From Lineus longissimus (taxonomy: Eukaryota > Nemertea > Pilidiophora > Heteronemertea > Lineidae): DNA of 64,000 bases. The DNA lies in the NCBI RefSeq assembly GCF_910592395.1, contig NC_088310.1, forward strand, positions 5,401,501 to 5,465,500, read 5' to 3'. Made by a program: the position numbers and the translations under genes. Under the pieces are notes generated by a model, which saw nothing but the letters and a program-made list of their open reading frames with translations, did no database searches and was not told the origin of the DNA. Shown here piece by piece: positions 35,101-44,610 of this stretch; positions within the stretch are counted from its first letter, which is position 1; each line of letters begins with the position of its first letter.

Positions 35101-37533
35101 GAACCCACCACCTCCTGATTATGACACCGGCGCTCTAACCACGATGCCACTGATCTCTCTAACCTGAAAACTCCTGAATAACACCTTCACATACCTCAGC
35201 CCAATTACCCATGCAATCTCCCTGAAATCAACCAAGGCCGCTGTTTAAAAAAAACTTTTTTGATTATTAAAAGATCCCACTTAACTATCCGGGAGGTTTC
35301 CTGTCACCTCCCATTATGTGACACCTAAGGTTCTGCAAGCGCAGGGTACAGAACAAGTAACAATTTCAAAGCTATATATATCAGTCAAGACATGTCTTCA
35401 TTTTAATAGCTTCTATCCATAAATTACAGCAATGAAATATTATCACCCTAAACATTCTTGGGATGTCTAACTCAACTGAAGTAAGTTGTGTCTGTTGGAT
35501 GTGAAATGAAAGTCAATCTACGTATTAAAGGGGACTAGGCAGGAGCTATAGGGAGGTCAAATTGGTCGTCTGTCGGTGACTTTACATCGTTTCTGTTAGA
35601 CGGGAGAGACCCCTATTGGCGTTTCCGTGAAAATGATTCTGGCCCGCTACCTGGCTCTTGCCTATACTACCTTTAACAGTGTTGCATTATGTAACCGTAA
35701 TCTTCTGTCGACATCAGAGATCTATTGTATTGAGTGAAGAAAAGGCCGACTTGTCAACTAACCAGAAATGCACAGTAGATTTCCCTTTGCATATATCAGC
35801 CCCTATTTTCTTCAGATCAGACTCAGATGGCCCTGCCAAAGGTTAAGTTTGGCAATAAGATCTATAACACAGGATATATGGTTTAGTTTGGTAAGTGGCC
35901 ATTGGGCAGGTATTTTGAGAACACCCTGTATATATGAGGCACCGCAATGTTCTGTGCCTCAGTTTTGCACATTGACCTTTCGAGGGAATCATGACACCCA
36001 AGGTTATTGACAATATTCAATTTGTATAGTCTCTTGGGAGAAGATGGAATCGGTTATTTGCCTTCATTGATACAGGGTGTTTCAGAAACCAGAGCCCAGG
36101 GCCTTTTGGATCCGTCTGATGATACCTATTGTTTCACCGTCCTGAAATTTTAGATCTTCAGCTTGCAAACATGCATTTAGTAGAACCATAAAGGCATAGA
36201 TATAAAGATGTCACAACAGATTCTGCTGTCTATTTGAGAAATCAACATTTTTGAGATGAAAAAAAATAACGATGCAAGTGGCGTAACCGTTTGTTTACAA
36301 TCTATAGTGATGCCTTTACATTTATTCATTTATGGTAGAGCCTGTCTCTTAACACCTTCAGCGCCGAACCACGTAGATCTTCGTGGCCCAAATCCCCCTC
36401 CCCTTTGAGCTGGTTATCGGAGTCCCATGGACTTCATGAAAGAACTACGCCATCGCCATCTTCAGGGCAAGGGAGGAACTGAAAAGACAAGAATGGTCTT
36501 TTCAGTTCCTCCCTTGCCCTGAAGATGACGTAGTTCTTTCATGAAGTCATTTAAAGTTCTGAACTACGCCATCGCTATCTTCAGGACACTGCAGGAACTG
36601 AAAAGACCGTCTTTTCAGTTCCTCCCTTGCCCTGAAGATGGCGTTGGCGTAGTTCTATCATGAAGTCCATGAGACTCCGATAACCAGTTCAAAGAGGGGG
36701 ATCTGGGCCACGTAGATCTACGTGGTTCGGCGCTGAAGGTGTTACCTGAACAAGTTGGCTTCCCCACACTTCTCATATAACATTGAATTTCAGTGTATCT
36801 AATATCGCACAACACAATTAACTACACCATCTATAGTTAATTCTGTAACGAATGATCATATGACTATGATTTAATAGAATAAGGGTTCACAATGAACACA
36901 CAAGGCATCCAGGCCAGCCACAATTAAAGTTGGCCCGATTGAATAGCATACCTTTCCTGCAGTACCTTATGACCCCTCCCCCGTTCATCTAACCGTCATC
37001 AGCGAGTAAGGGAAGACGGAAAGCAAGATATAGCTCCACTACACCCATCGCTCAAGGGCAGTGAAAGACGTTCAAACTGCGAACTTCTGAAAGCCGCCTC
37101 CTTTTCCTCACACGTCCCCATCTTCTTACTCGCCCCATCGTGTTGTTTCCCTTCCCGACATATTTTCTTTTCTTTTCATCCCCCGCACGCCAGATACAGT
37201 AATCTGCCCAACTGAGTCCCAGCCTACACTTGTGAAAGTGCTCTTAACCAATCCCGACCCTATTTAGTTGAATTTGATGGCAGGTTTTTTTTATATGTAT
37301 CTAGGCGTTTATGTCAATAACGATACCCCATCAATTGACTACACTCCTTTGAGGCCACGGTTGGCAGAACTCAGATCAAAATTTTCAGATTTTAGAACAC
37401 TTGCAGTGACTTCTCTTCTCCACAATTCATGTTCACATAAAATAATTCTCTAATGCCAAATTCCATCTTTTCAGTGCCTAGGGCCAAGATGACGATACAG
37501 GGTCGCGCGATGAAGTATGGTATCGGGATGTAG
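23190..37533 (+). CDS. uncharacterised SP-rich protein with a three-way exon cassette
   Basis: Exons joined by phase: 23190-23278, 25572-25958, 30140-30230, 30552-30769, one of three 86-nt exons (31087-31172, 31981-32066, 33087-33172), then 33710-33919 and a terminal exon 37475-37533. This gives 379 residues. If the last donor is not used, exon 33710 runs to TAG at 33927 and the protein has 362 residues. The N-terminal part has a basic stretch (KSLKKRVKKKYEL) and a repetitive SP/RP-rich segment at about residues 100-140 (PMSPPKSPLRPKSPQRPMSP). The middle is Pro/Tyr/Met-rich and the tail contains YNQPTYYSTMTGLP and HKYWQEQKR. No known domain was recognised; the composition resembles cytoskeleton-associated disordered proteins, an inference only. 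The ATG lies 58 bases into an exon that starts at 23132. Candidate polyadenylation signals are at 34319, 37576 and about 38986. Confidence 0.7.
24232..24317 (+). ncRNA. intronic pre-miRNA-like hairpin or miniature palindromic element
   Basis: Two arms of about 32 nt (left beginning TTTTTAGTTCATC, right ending CATGAACTAAAAT) pair at about 28 of 32 positions, including two G-U pairs, around a loop of about 20 nt. This is the size and shape of a microRNA precursor. It lies in the intron between 23278 and 25572. A very short inverted-repeat transposon would look the same; no small-RNA evidence is available. Confidence 0.35.
24724..24751 (-). mobile_element. terminal fragment of MITE family 2
   Basis: GAGGTGTCTACTAAGAGAGG followed by TTCCGCTG matches the right terminus of the elements at 49131, 50646 and 50852. 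The sequence just before it shows only loose similarity, so only an end is claimed. Confidence 0.4.
26035..26430 (+). repeat. degenerate ~60-70-bp tandem repeat in intron
   Basis: GAGTTGATGCTGTACTC, or close variants (GAGTCGATGCTTTACTC, GAGTTGATGCTTTAAAAC, AGTTGATGATGTACTCC), recurs about eight times. TTTGCATGTCA-type and GTGGTCATA/GTGTAG-type segments lie between copies. Period and unit order are irregular, so this is an old array. It starts about 80 bp after the exon that ends at 25958. Confidence 0.65.
31087..31172 (+). CDS. alternative exon 5a of the uncharacterised gene
   Basis: Acceptor GGCCATTCCAG, donor GTAAGTCG, 86 nt. Entered in phase 2 from AG at 30769, it reads R-LRVGRVGASWRHIKQCQN and ends FLEG in phase 1, which fits the exon at 33710. 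The core GR-x-G-(A/S)-(S/T)-WRH-(I/V)-(K/R)-Q is shared with the copies at 31981 and 33087. It is the most diverged of the three. Confidence 0.75.
31981..32066 (+). CDS. alternative exon 5b of the uncharacterised gene
   Basis: Acceptor AAATTTGTTGCAG, donor GTGAGTTT, 86 nt, same entry phase (2) and exit phase (1) as its two neighbours. It reads R-FHHGRLGSTWRHVRQCTGN and ends FIDG. Splicing it together with either neighbour shifts the reading frame, so it is expected to be used alone. Confidence 0.8.
32222..32312 (+). mobile_element. partial copy of TTAA-flanked MITE family 1
   Basis: CGGGAGAGACCTCTATTGGC at 32231-32250 is nearly identical to 35601-35620. The following CCTGGCTCACTCATACTTAC and GACTACCTTTTAG match the right half of the element at 35525-35676. 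The left half is missing. Confidence 0.5.
33087..33172 (+). CDS. alternative exon 5c of the uncharacterised gene
   Basis: Acceptor CATTTCTAACTTCAG, donor GTATGTAT, 86 nt, same phases as exons 5a and 5b. It reads S-GHFGRAGSTWRHIRQVTGM and ends FVDG. The spacing to 5b is about 1 kb and to the next constitutive exon about 540 bp. Confidence 0.8.
34319..34324 (+). terminator. AATAAA polyadenylation signal
   Basis: The first canonical signal after the TAG at 33927, about 390 bases downstream; it would end the short form of the uncharacterised gene. It sits inside a sequence that is similar to 4109-4172. Confidence 0.4.
34431..34546 (+). other. possible alternative terminal exon
   Basis: Acceptor TTCTTTTCCAG followed by an open frame ending in TAA. 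Entered in phase 1 it reads TRPLGSILKNPKETKGPRSV, then about 18 residues to the stop. Phase 1 is what the GA|GTACGT donor at 33919 or exons 5a-5c would deliver. No clear polyadenylation signal follows closely. It competes with the terminal exon at 37475. Confidence 0.35.
34900..35165 (-). mobile_element. tRNA-derived SINE
   Basis: On the minus strand, from about 35160, the sequence has a tRNA-like head. A box A-like TGGCATCGTGGTTAGAGC is followed about 30 nt later by a box B-like GGGTTCAACTC. The downstream body runs to about 34900. The tRNA-like part is degenerate and has no intact cloverleaf, so it is not an active tRNA gene. It sits in the intron or 3' region of the uncharacterised gene. 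Confidence 0.6.
35525..35676 (+). mobile_element. MITE family 1, fullest copy, TTAA ends
   Basis: The left end TTAAAGGGGACTAGGCAGGA with AGCTA pairs with the right end GGCTCTTGCCTATACTACCT ending TTTAA as imperfect terminal inverted repeats. Both borders are TTAA, the target used by piggyBac- and Kolobok-type transposases. An internal CGGGAGAGACCCCTATTGGC recurs at 32231 and, inverted, at 20393. At about 150 bp it is non-autonomous. Confidence 0.6.
36349..36745. mobile_element. foldback element with nested inverted repeats
   Basis: The ends AACACCTTCAGCGCCGAACC and GGTTCGGCGCTGAAGGTGTT are perfect inverted repeats, and complementarity continues inward for more than 130 bases. Inside, a module (GAACTACGCCATCG through AACTGAAAAGAC) occurs four times in alternating orientation, forming two smaller hairpins centred near 36494 and 36608. 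TTAA flanks the left end and TTAC the right, consistent with a mutated TTAA target duplication. No coding capacity. Confidence 0.8.
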
Positions 37534-37575
37534 TGGCATGGCCAACCGCAATGGACTCTCAATTTCGAGGATATG

Positions 37576-37581
37576 AATAAA
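37576..37581 (+). terminator. AATAAA polyadenylation signal
   Basis: Lies 43 bases after the TAG at 37531-37533 of the proposed last exon, supporting that exon as terminal. A second AATAAA near 38986 could give a longer 3' UTR of about 1.45 kb. Confidence 0.5.
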
Positions 37582-37599
37582 ATTTAACAAAATGAATGG

Positions 37600-40500
37600 A
37601 GATATAATCAGACTCACTTCACTGTTATAATTCAGTAAAATGTGCAGAGTTCCTAGGGGAGTATTGTGTTAATTCCGTCCAAAAGAATATCATTCTACTT
37701 TTAACTTCAACCTTGTTAGAAAGTTAGTAAGGCATTGTTGATAAGTTGTGCACAGCGATTGTACTTGTTATAGATCAATGCAGTTCTTAGTAATCATTGC
37801 TTTTTCTCCTACAAAATCAAATTTTAAGAATCTCTTTTCTCTTAGCATGTTGTATATAACTTTTGTGTGCGGTATTGTTCCTTTCATGTGTTTTCCTAGA
37901 GGAACTGCTACCATCACAGATCAGTCTGGTTGCTTTAAAGTAGATAGAGAGAAAATTAGACTCCAAGGAAATGGTTCCTGACCGAATTCGCAGTATGACA
38001 CTACAACCCGCACCACATCCTTGGGCAAACCATCCAAGGACATCCAAGGTACATTTGGGGAATTGTTGCCATAATGTTGACGAACAGTGTCTCCCGAGTT
38101 CCAGTTTTGTAGAAAGTTTGATCAGTAGCATAATGTATAAAATAACAAATATTTAAAAATGAAAATTGTGTAAAGCCTCTTTGGTAAAATTTTATCGTAA
38201 GGCCTTGGGCCTGATCGAAGAGATTGTATCAGTAAAGTAGAATTTTAAAAACTTGTGATAAACCATTGTTATATGACATTAAATGGCTTCTTAGCATTTA
38301 TTTGAGATTGAAAAGAGAATGGCTATGATGCTGACAGGGGACAGTTGCAGAAACTGGAGAAGATTACTGTAAAATCTATCAGGAGGTGTCTCAACTTTCA
38401 GAAAAAAATGATAGTTATTTCAAGTCGCACTGATACCTGGTGGCGATTGTATAAACTAAGGAGACTTGACCCTTCTTGTCCTTAAGACTGAAATTAATCA
38501 TTCCATTCCCTTTTCACGATCAACTATGTTCCGTCCAGTTGCACTGTTAATGAAGATGATGCTGTAGTGTCCAGTAAGAGCTGTCATTTCATAATGTCTC
38601 GTTACACTCTAGTTTGACTAAATGCTGAATTGTCCATAGGATGTTCAGGGGTATATTCCATAGAAATCGAAGACCAAATAGTGTTTTGCATTATGCCATC
38701 CATGGTTGCATGTCCATTCATTCGAGAACGATGTTTCACTCTGTCAGGACAGCTGTTACAGACGACACAGTATGTGTAAATAACCTGTGATATATCTTAT
38801 TTTAAGTTATTCTTTTCCATTGTATATGCAATTTAGCAACCTGACATATCATTTCTGTATTACTTACTAGTAGATTGTGACACTTCTTGTGTTCAATTCC
38901 CCAATGTGACTAGTTGTCTTTATACAGTCAAAGTGTTGTTTCTACTGTATATTGGAACTGATTAATTCCTCTTCTGTGATATTATGAATAAACTATAAAT
39001 TTCCGTCTTTGAAATCCGTTGTCACTGTTATCTAAATATCCATACCTCAGGACGTTGACACAACCAGTATGAAAGATTCACTCTCCAATCACAAAGATTT
39101 TCTCTACATCTTCAAGCTCAGGACGTTGTCACAACCAAGTGAGATTTCATACCTCAGGAATTCATGCCAGATCTAACATTTTTGGGCCTGTCACACTGAG
39201 TAGCATACCTCTGATGAGTGTTACCTTTCAAGCAGTTTGGGAGGTCTCGGATAAATGTATGGAAACTTTGGACATCTTCACAACCTGAACAAGCTTTGGC
39301 TTTCGTCACACCTTGTAATGAGCGGGCATATTCACAGCTTGACCTGCCGCCAAACTTCCAACATTCTCACAACCTGTCTGAAACCGGGCAAGGCGAAAAT
39401 CAGAGAGCCCAAGTTGAAGACATAGTCACAACCTGACCAAGCTTAAGATTTCGTCACACCTTGTAATGGGCGGGCATATTCACAGCCAGACCTACTACCA
39501 TACTTGCGAAATAATCACAACCTGTCTTGATTGAAAACAGGTATGGTGAAAATGAGGGAGCCCAAGTTGAAGATATACTCACAACCTGACCAAGCTTAAG
39601 ATTTCGTCTCACCTTGTAACGGGCCGAGCATTATTCACAGCCCCATCTGACATAGTCACAACCCGACCCAGCTGGGATTTCGTAACCACTTATAACGGGT
39701 GGGCATATTCACAGCTTGACCTGACAGAGACCAGGAAGCCAGGAATGGTGAAAATGAGAAATGGTGAAGACCAATGACATGGAAGACATTGGGATTTTGT
39801 CTCCACTCAAGAAGGGACATTTTCACAGCTGGACCATTATTCTTGCAACATCGTCACGACCCGACTGAAACCAGGATATAGTGGAGATGAGAGAACTGAG
39901 GCTGAAGACATTGTCATAACCATGCAGTTTAAAGGTATGCAAGAGTTGCACTTTCCAGACTCAACAAGCCTGTCCTGATTTGTCTTCCTTGGCACCTCAA
40001 CCTCTTGACTTAATTCCCATCCATCAGAAAAAACAGCAGAACAATAAAGACAGGTTTTCTGAATTCTGTATAAAATGTATTTGGTACACTAAAAACTGTA
40101 CATTACTCCTGAAATGGCAGTGAATCTGGGTTTCCATTGCTTCTTTCTATATTGACAGCAACCTGCCAGAAACACCAGACATGAAATTCCCATCAATGGG
40201 ACAATCCCATCTTTAACATTAAGTTCATATACTTAACTGAACCTGTCTCGTCTGTAAATGAAATTTCATTTCAGAAACAGGTTTGGCCAGATTACATGAG
40301 TGTTGACATGTTTGATGAACAAAGATCAACTCTATAACTTTGAAGCGGTTGTACAGGAACAAATCAAAAGCTTTTCAAGTATGGCCTGATCAGTCAGATT
40401 CATGACAAGATTTATACAACATTACAAACTGACAGTTTAAAGAACTAAATAGATGATTATGATTGTGAGCACAACTGAAGAGAAACAGTGCCGTTTCTTC

Positions 40501-40777
40501 AACAACTTTATGTGTCTCATTCACATGTACATGAATGTAAACACAGTATTCAAACGATTCGGGCTGATTGTTTGCCTATTCTTGGCATCATATATCATCC
40601 ATAATTCTAGTTCTAGCTTTTCCATCCCTTCTTATTTTTTTTTGTGCACAAATCCACAAAACCTTTGAAATCAAGATTTTAAAAGGTTGCCCATCATCAT
40701 CCTTGCATAACATGATCCTCGGAATGTCCACATCTTTAACAACATTCACCAAAGTCAATTGTCTTTATGAAGTGCCT
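37600..40777. other. intergenic or long 3' UTR, no supported gene
   Basis: AATAAA near 38986 is followed by ordinary sequence and then a degenerate tandem array at 39040-39930. Short open frames have no coding character. AATAAA near 40043 is unassigned. Confidence 0.4.
39040..39930 (+). repeat. old tandem array, ~75/150-bp period
   Basis: Segments such as GTCACAACCTGACCAAGCTT, TTCGTCACACCTTGTAATGG, GCGGGCATATTCACAGC and GGTGAAAATGAGGGAGCC recur in the same order at spacings near 150 bp (about 39322, 39472, 39625), then at roughly 75-115 bp (39700, 39815). The units are diverged and of uneven length. Noncoding. Confidence 0.7.
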
Positions 40778-41885
40778 TTACTTGTTGACAGCAAGTGGAT
40801 TTTTGAGGACAAGGATTACTGAATCTCCCCGAAGGAACATCTTTGAGATATATCTGTCCTTATTGACTGCTTTAGCCTTCTTCTTGCCTTTGCCAGCTCG
40901 GGGGAACTCCGTCCACATCTCTTTCACATTTTCTAAAACCATGTTGCAATGTCTGAAAGATAGGATTGTCGATTTTAGTTACTTTAACAACATTAGCACT
41001 CAGTCCAAAAATTTTTTGGCCATGTGACATGGGCATGCAATTCCATTTTGCCTTTTTTTTCTCTGTGTAGAATTTTTTTAGGAACACGCTTTCATTCATA
41101 CGGCCAGAGGCAGAGACGATGTCAAGCCCCTTCATCACTCGCCATCACCCATCCATTCATTTACCTGTCAAATGCCTTTACTCTCCCGAGTAACTTCTTG
41201 TTATTTCTGCAGTTGATGAGAACCTGGGTGTTGTTCTTGACCGACATGGTCAGGATGGAAAGTGGGCCAGCGCTGAACTCCTCTTGTTCTCGAGTTGCCA
41301 ACTCCTCTGGAGTCATCTCACTCTTGGGTTTTGCCAGTGACCTGCAATTGAATTAGTGCAAAATTAGCAGAAAAGACTTTGGTATTTTTGATAATAGACA
41401 TCAGCATAAACAACTCAGATTGTGGGCACACGCCGCATGTATCCCCGTCACCTTATGCCTTACGGCTGCATGCCCACTGCTTGGCCACTGTCGTCGATCT
41501 TCATCGTGTCTACCGGTACTCACTCGAGTCACTGTCGATGTCATTGCCAGGCATTGGGATATCGACACAATAAAATCAACTGTTTTGCTTTGGAACACTC
41601 AGTCCGTGGATAATGACAGAACCATTTGTACATCATGATAATGAAACTGGATTGTAAAGGGATCATAATGAACGGAATGTACACAAAAGAATTTGGCTAA
41701 AAACCTGTAGGCCTACATTGTAGTGTAAAATGTACACAAATGAATAGAGGGATATTGGAGTTCGAAGCCGGTTTTTGAGGCAATTTATCATGTACAATGA
41801 AGGCATTTGCATCAAAACTATCGGTACAAAATTAATACGAATGGGTTACATATAGTTTTGCGAGTATTTCATCAACTTACGCCAT
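40778..41885 (-). CDS. SNRPD2: small nuclear ribonucleoprotein Sm D2
   Basis: Minus-strand gene with three coding exons: 41885-41881, 41341-41165, 40952-40778. Together they give 357 nt and 118 residues, the usual SmD2 length. The first exon contributes only ATGGC. The protein starts [16 protein letters not shown] and holds both Sm motifs, including [19 protein letters not shown] and [19 protein letters not shown]. SmD2 is a subunit of the heptameric Sm ring assembled on U1, U2, U4 and U5 snRNAs, essential for pre-mRNA splicing. All splice junctions are GT-AG with matching phase. It lies head-to-head with FKBP2, whose start codon is 1.6 kb away. The upstream region carries ETS- and NRF1-like sites, typical of a housekeeping promoter. 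Confidence 0.96.
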
Positions 41886-41960
41886 TGTCAGACAGAGGGA
41901 TTTAAGAGATTTAATTCGAAAGAAATCAACCAAAATCGTACTGCCTCCGTATCTGAACTG

Positions 41961-41977
41961 TTTCCGGCATGCGCAGA
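41961..41977 (-). promoter_or_regulatory. SNRPD2 proximal promoter: ETS- and NRF1-like sites
   Basis: TTTCCGG (CCGGAAA on the gene strand) is fused to GCATGCGCA, a close match to the NRF1 half-palindrome, about 80-90 bases upstream of the SmD2 ATG. Such pairs are common in housekeeping promoters. Binding is inferred from motif identity only. Confidence 0.4.
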
Positions 41978-42479
41978 ATGCGACGGAAACAGAGCGTGTA
42001 CGAAGCCGGTTGGCTAAAATATTTTGTTGAGTTTACTTCCATTTCATCGCCTTTTCAACCATAATTTGGCCAATAAATGTACGTTTGCTTATGTAGGTTA
42101 CGGTCTGTGATATATCTTTAGTATTCCGAAGTGCTTAACCGTCCATTGGAGTTAAATTCATTGAAAAATCACTTGTTGAAAACTTGCTATTTTTCTCTCA
42201 CTACATAGTCCATAGTCTGATAGTGCATCGGATCGGAGTGCATGATGATTGATAATGCATTGATAATCTATATCATAATACTATAAGGCGGCTCGCTAAA
42301 GTGCCATTTAGGGGTCGTGTTTCGTCTCGAAATTTTGCACGTTTGCAGGTGATATGTTATCCTGATGCAACGTCATGTTTATTTTCGGAAATTTACTTCA
42401 GCGGAGCAGTAATGAGGGATTTTTAATCGGACACGGTCAATTCTCCTTATCACTCACGGAAGCCAAGCCATTGCTGTTC

Positions 42480-42683
42480 AGTTATGCAGGGGATTAATGA
42501 ATCACCTGCACTCCCTGTGGGGTGACTAACACTACCTGTTGAACGGCTGGCTGTAGGGGGATGATTGGAACAGCCTGTACACGTGTTGACCTGCTGAACC
42601 AAGGTTAATGTTATTTTCAATCCACGATTGTAGGTCACCTGATCTTCGAGATTTCGCGGGAAAGAAATTGTAAACAAACGCAT
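42480..42683 (-). other. unassigned minus-strand frames beside an E2F-like site
   Basis: A minus-strand frame reads VQAVPIIPLQPAVQQVVLVT and ends IH-stop, a composition like the tail of a transcriptional regulator; a second frame overlaps it. TTTCGCGGGAAA at 42652-42663 is a textbook E2F-type sequence. No upstream exon was found, and the region lies between two divergent genes, so it may simply be promoter DNA. Confidence 0.2.
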
Positions 42684-43484
42684 GTGTGCAGTTCAAATGT
42701 AAACAAAAATGTATTTTGATACTTTTGGTTGCTGGACTTGGGTTTTCCCGCAGTAAGGAGCTGGGGTCAAATTGATGGTCTATCGTATATTGGTACTGTA
42801 TTAGCCAGAGCTAGCCCTTGATTATGAAGGGATTTTCAAATTAAAGGTTACAATGGTATGTTAATGTGCTCACCACAGCTTTCAAAACTTGATATATCTG
42901 AAGAGGCACTCTGAACTTGGCATGGCCTTATCAAGGAGCTGCTCACGGTGCTGAACTTCTAGCTTGCCTGTCGACTAAGTGCCTTGCCCGAGATCATGCT
43001 ACATGTAGGAGGAGCACGCATTTTAAAGTTTTAGTAGTGATAGTGCAATTGGTCCGAGCCATTTGGAGGCCGACATGTGAAGGCCTATCTGGGTTCTCCT
43101 TCATCTCCGTATAAAAAGGGGCATATTGCTGACTAAGGAACGAGGTATATTCACATTGCCTCATCATCTCATTCGGACCAATTGATTTACTTTTATATGC
43201 ACGCATACAGCACGCCACAGGGTCCGAGTCTGTGGACAAATGGTTGGTTTAATTTGTCTATTCGATATTGCTCCTTTGATATTGCATTATATTTTCATTG
43301 CAATTCAATCTATTCAAGGTATAGCCCATTTGAACCTGCCTGCGCCACGGGTACAATGCTAGTGTACATGTATTGATGTAACATGATAAGGCCTATGCCT
43401 AGGCCCCATAGTCATCTCTTCTATCATCATCTTTCTGGAATAACTATCTCTAATTGTGCCAATCCTCTTCTTTTCCAGTGAAAT

Positions 43485-44610
43485 ATGCAACCATCAAGCC
43501 TTGTGTATTCTGTGGTGGCCTTACTTTGTGTCCTTGGCACAGGTTTGGCTGCTGATCGAAAGAAATTACAGATCGGCATCAAAAAGAGAGTAGATCCAGA
43601 GAAGTGCAAAGTCAGGTCTAAAAAGGGAGATGTCCTCAAAATGCACTATACCGTGAGTAAATTTTATCTCTCCTTGTAGGATGTGCATGTAGTTTTATTC
43701 ATAGTTCTCTACAAATGTTGGTCAATCAAGCCAGTGAAAGTCTTGCTTTGTAAGAATATGTACATCTACATGTATTAACTGTCGAATTGTTCTCTGTTGT
43801 TTTATCAGGGTAAACTAGAAGATGGCACCGAGTTTGACAGCAGTATACCTCGTGGTGAGCCATTTGTCTTCACTCTTGGAGCTGGACAGGTCATCAAAGG
43901 ATGGGACCAAGGCTTATTGAAGTAAGTTTTATACAAGATTCAAAATTCAATTTCCAGTAGATCCAAAAAGGTTGATCAGCTTAGTTCTTTTGTCACATGC
44001 CTGAAATGGACTTGTCGAGATGCAAATATTTTGTCCTTGCATTGCACCAAAGACTTCTTCGGAACTCTGACAGAATGAGGTTGCCATGATATTGACCTGC
44101 TTTAGTCACTGTGAAATGTGAAAATGTTTAGGTTTACAGTAGCAGCAAAATAAAAGTGGTCTTTTTTTTCAGTATGTGTGAAGGAGAGAAGCGTAAACTT
44201 GTCATTCCATCTGACCTTGGTTATGGTGACCGTGGAGCCCCACCAAAAATTCCTGGTATGTGATTTGTAGCTGCATTTAATCAGATGCTAGTTCTCTCGG
44301 GTATATAGATAAGAGATCTATACTTGCTACTAGTACTATGTTTGTTTAGCAGGAGATTAATTTTTGATAAACTGCTCACTTAAGAACCGGTCACACCAAG
44401 ATTTAGATCACCAAGATAATGTATTGATGTTCCGATTTCAATTTACTGTCTAGATTGTGTGTCCGTGTTTTAATTAGAACTTGTCTGAAGGTTAATTTAC
44501 ATGAGATCACAGCAATTATATGTGTAATGTTAATTGTCTTTCCAGGTGGCGCTACCTTAGTATTCGAAGTAGAACTTATCCAGATTGAAGGTGGAAAGAC
44601 CGAGTTATGA
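43485..44610 (+). CDS. FKBP2: FK506-binding protein 2, ER peptidyl-prolyl isomerase
   Basis: Four coding exons: 43485-43652, 43809-43921, 44173-44255, 44546-44610 (429 nt, 142 residues, equal to the human protein). A signal peptide ([15 protein letters not shown]) precedes [13 protein letters not shown]. The FKBP domain shows [51 protein letters not shown] and [11 protein letters not shown], including the aromatic and Asp residues that line the FK506/proline pocket. The C-terminus is KTEL, a KDEL-type retrieval signal like the RTEL of human FKBP2. It acts in the ER lumen to speed proline isomerisation during protein folding. The ATG lies six bases after a TTTTCCAG acceptor, so there is an upstream non-coding exon, not located. 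AATAAA at about 45003 and 45081 end the transcript. Confidence 0.97.

Noticed and set aside
35085-35160. Functional tRNA gene
   Set aside because: The box A and box B-like segments are present, but no intact acceptor stem or cloverleaf could be drawn; it fits a SINE head.
41024-41356. 110-codon plus-strand frame
   Set aside because: It is the antisense shadow of the SmD2 middle exon, which is clearly coding on the minus strand.
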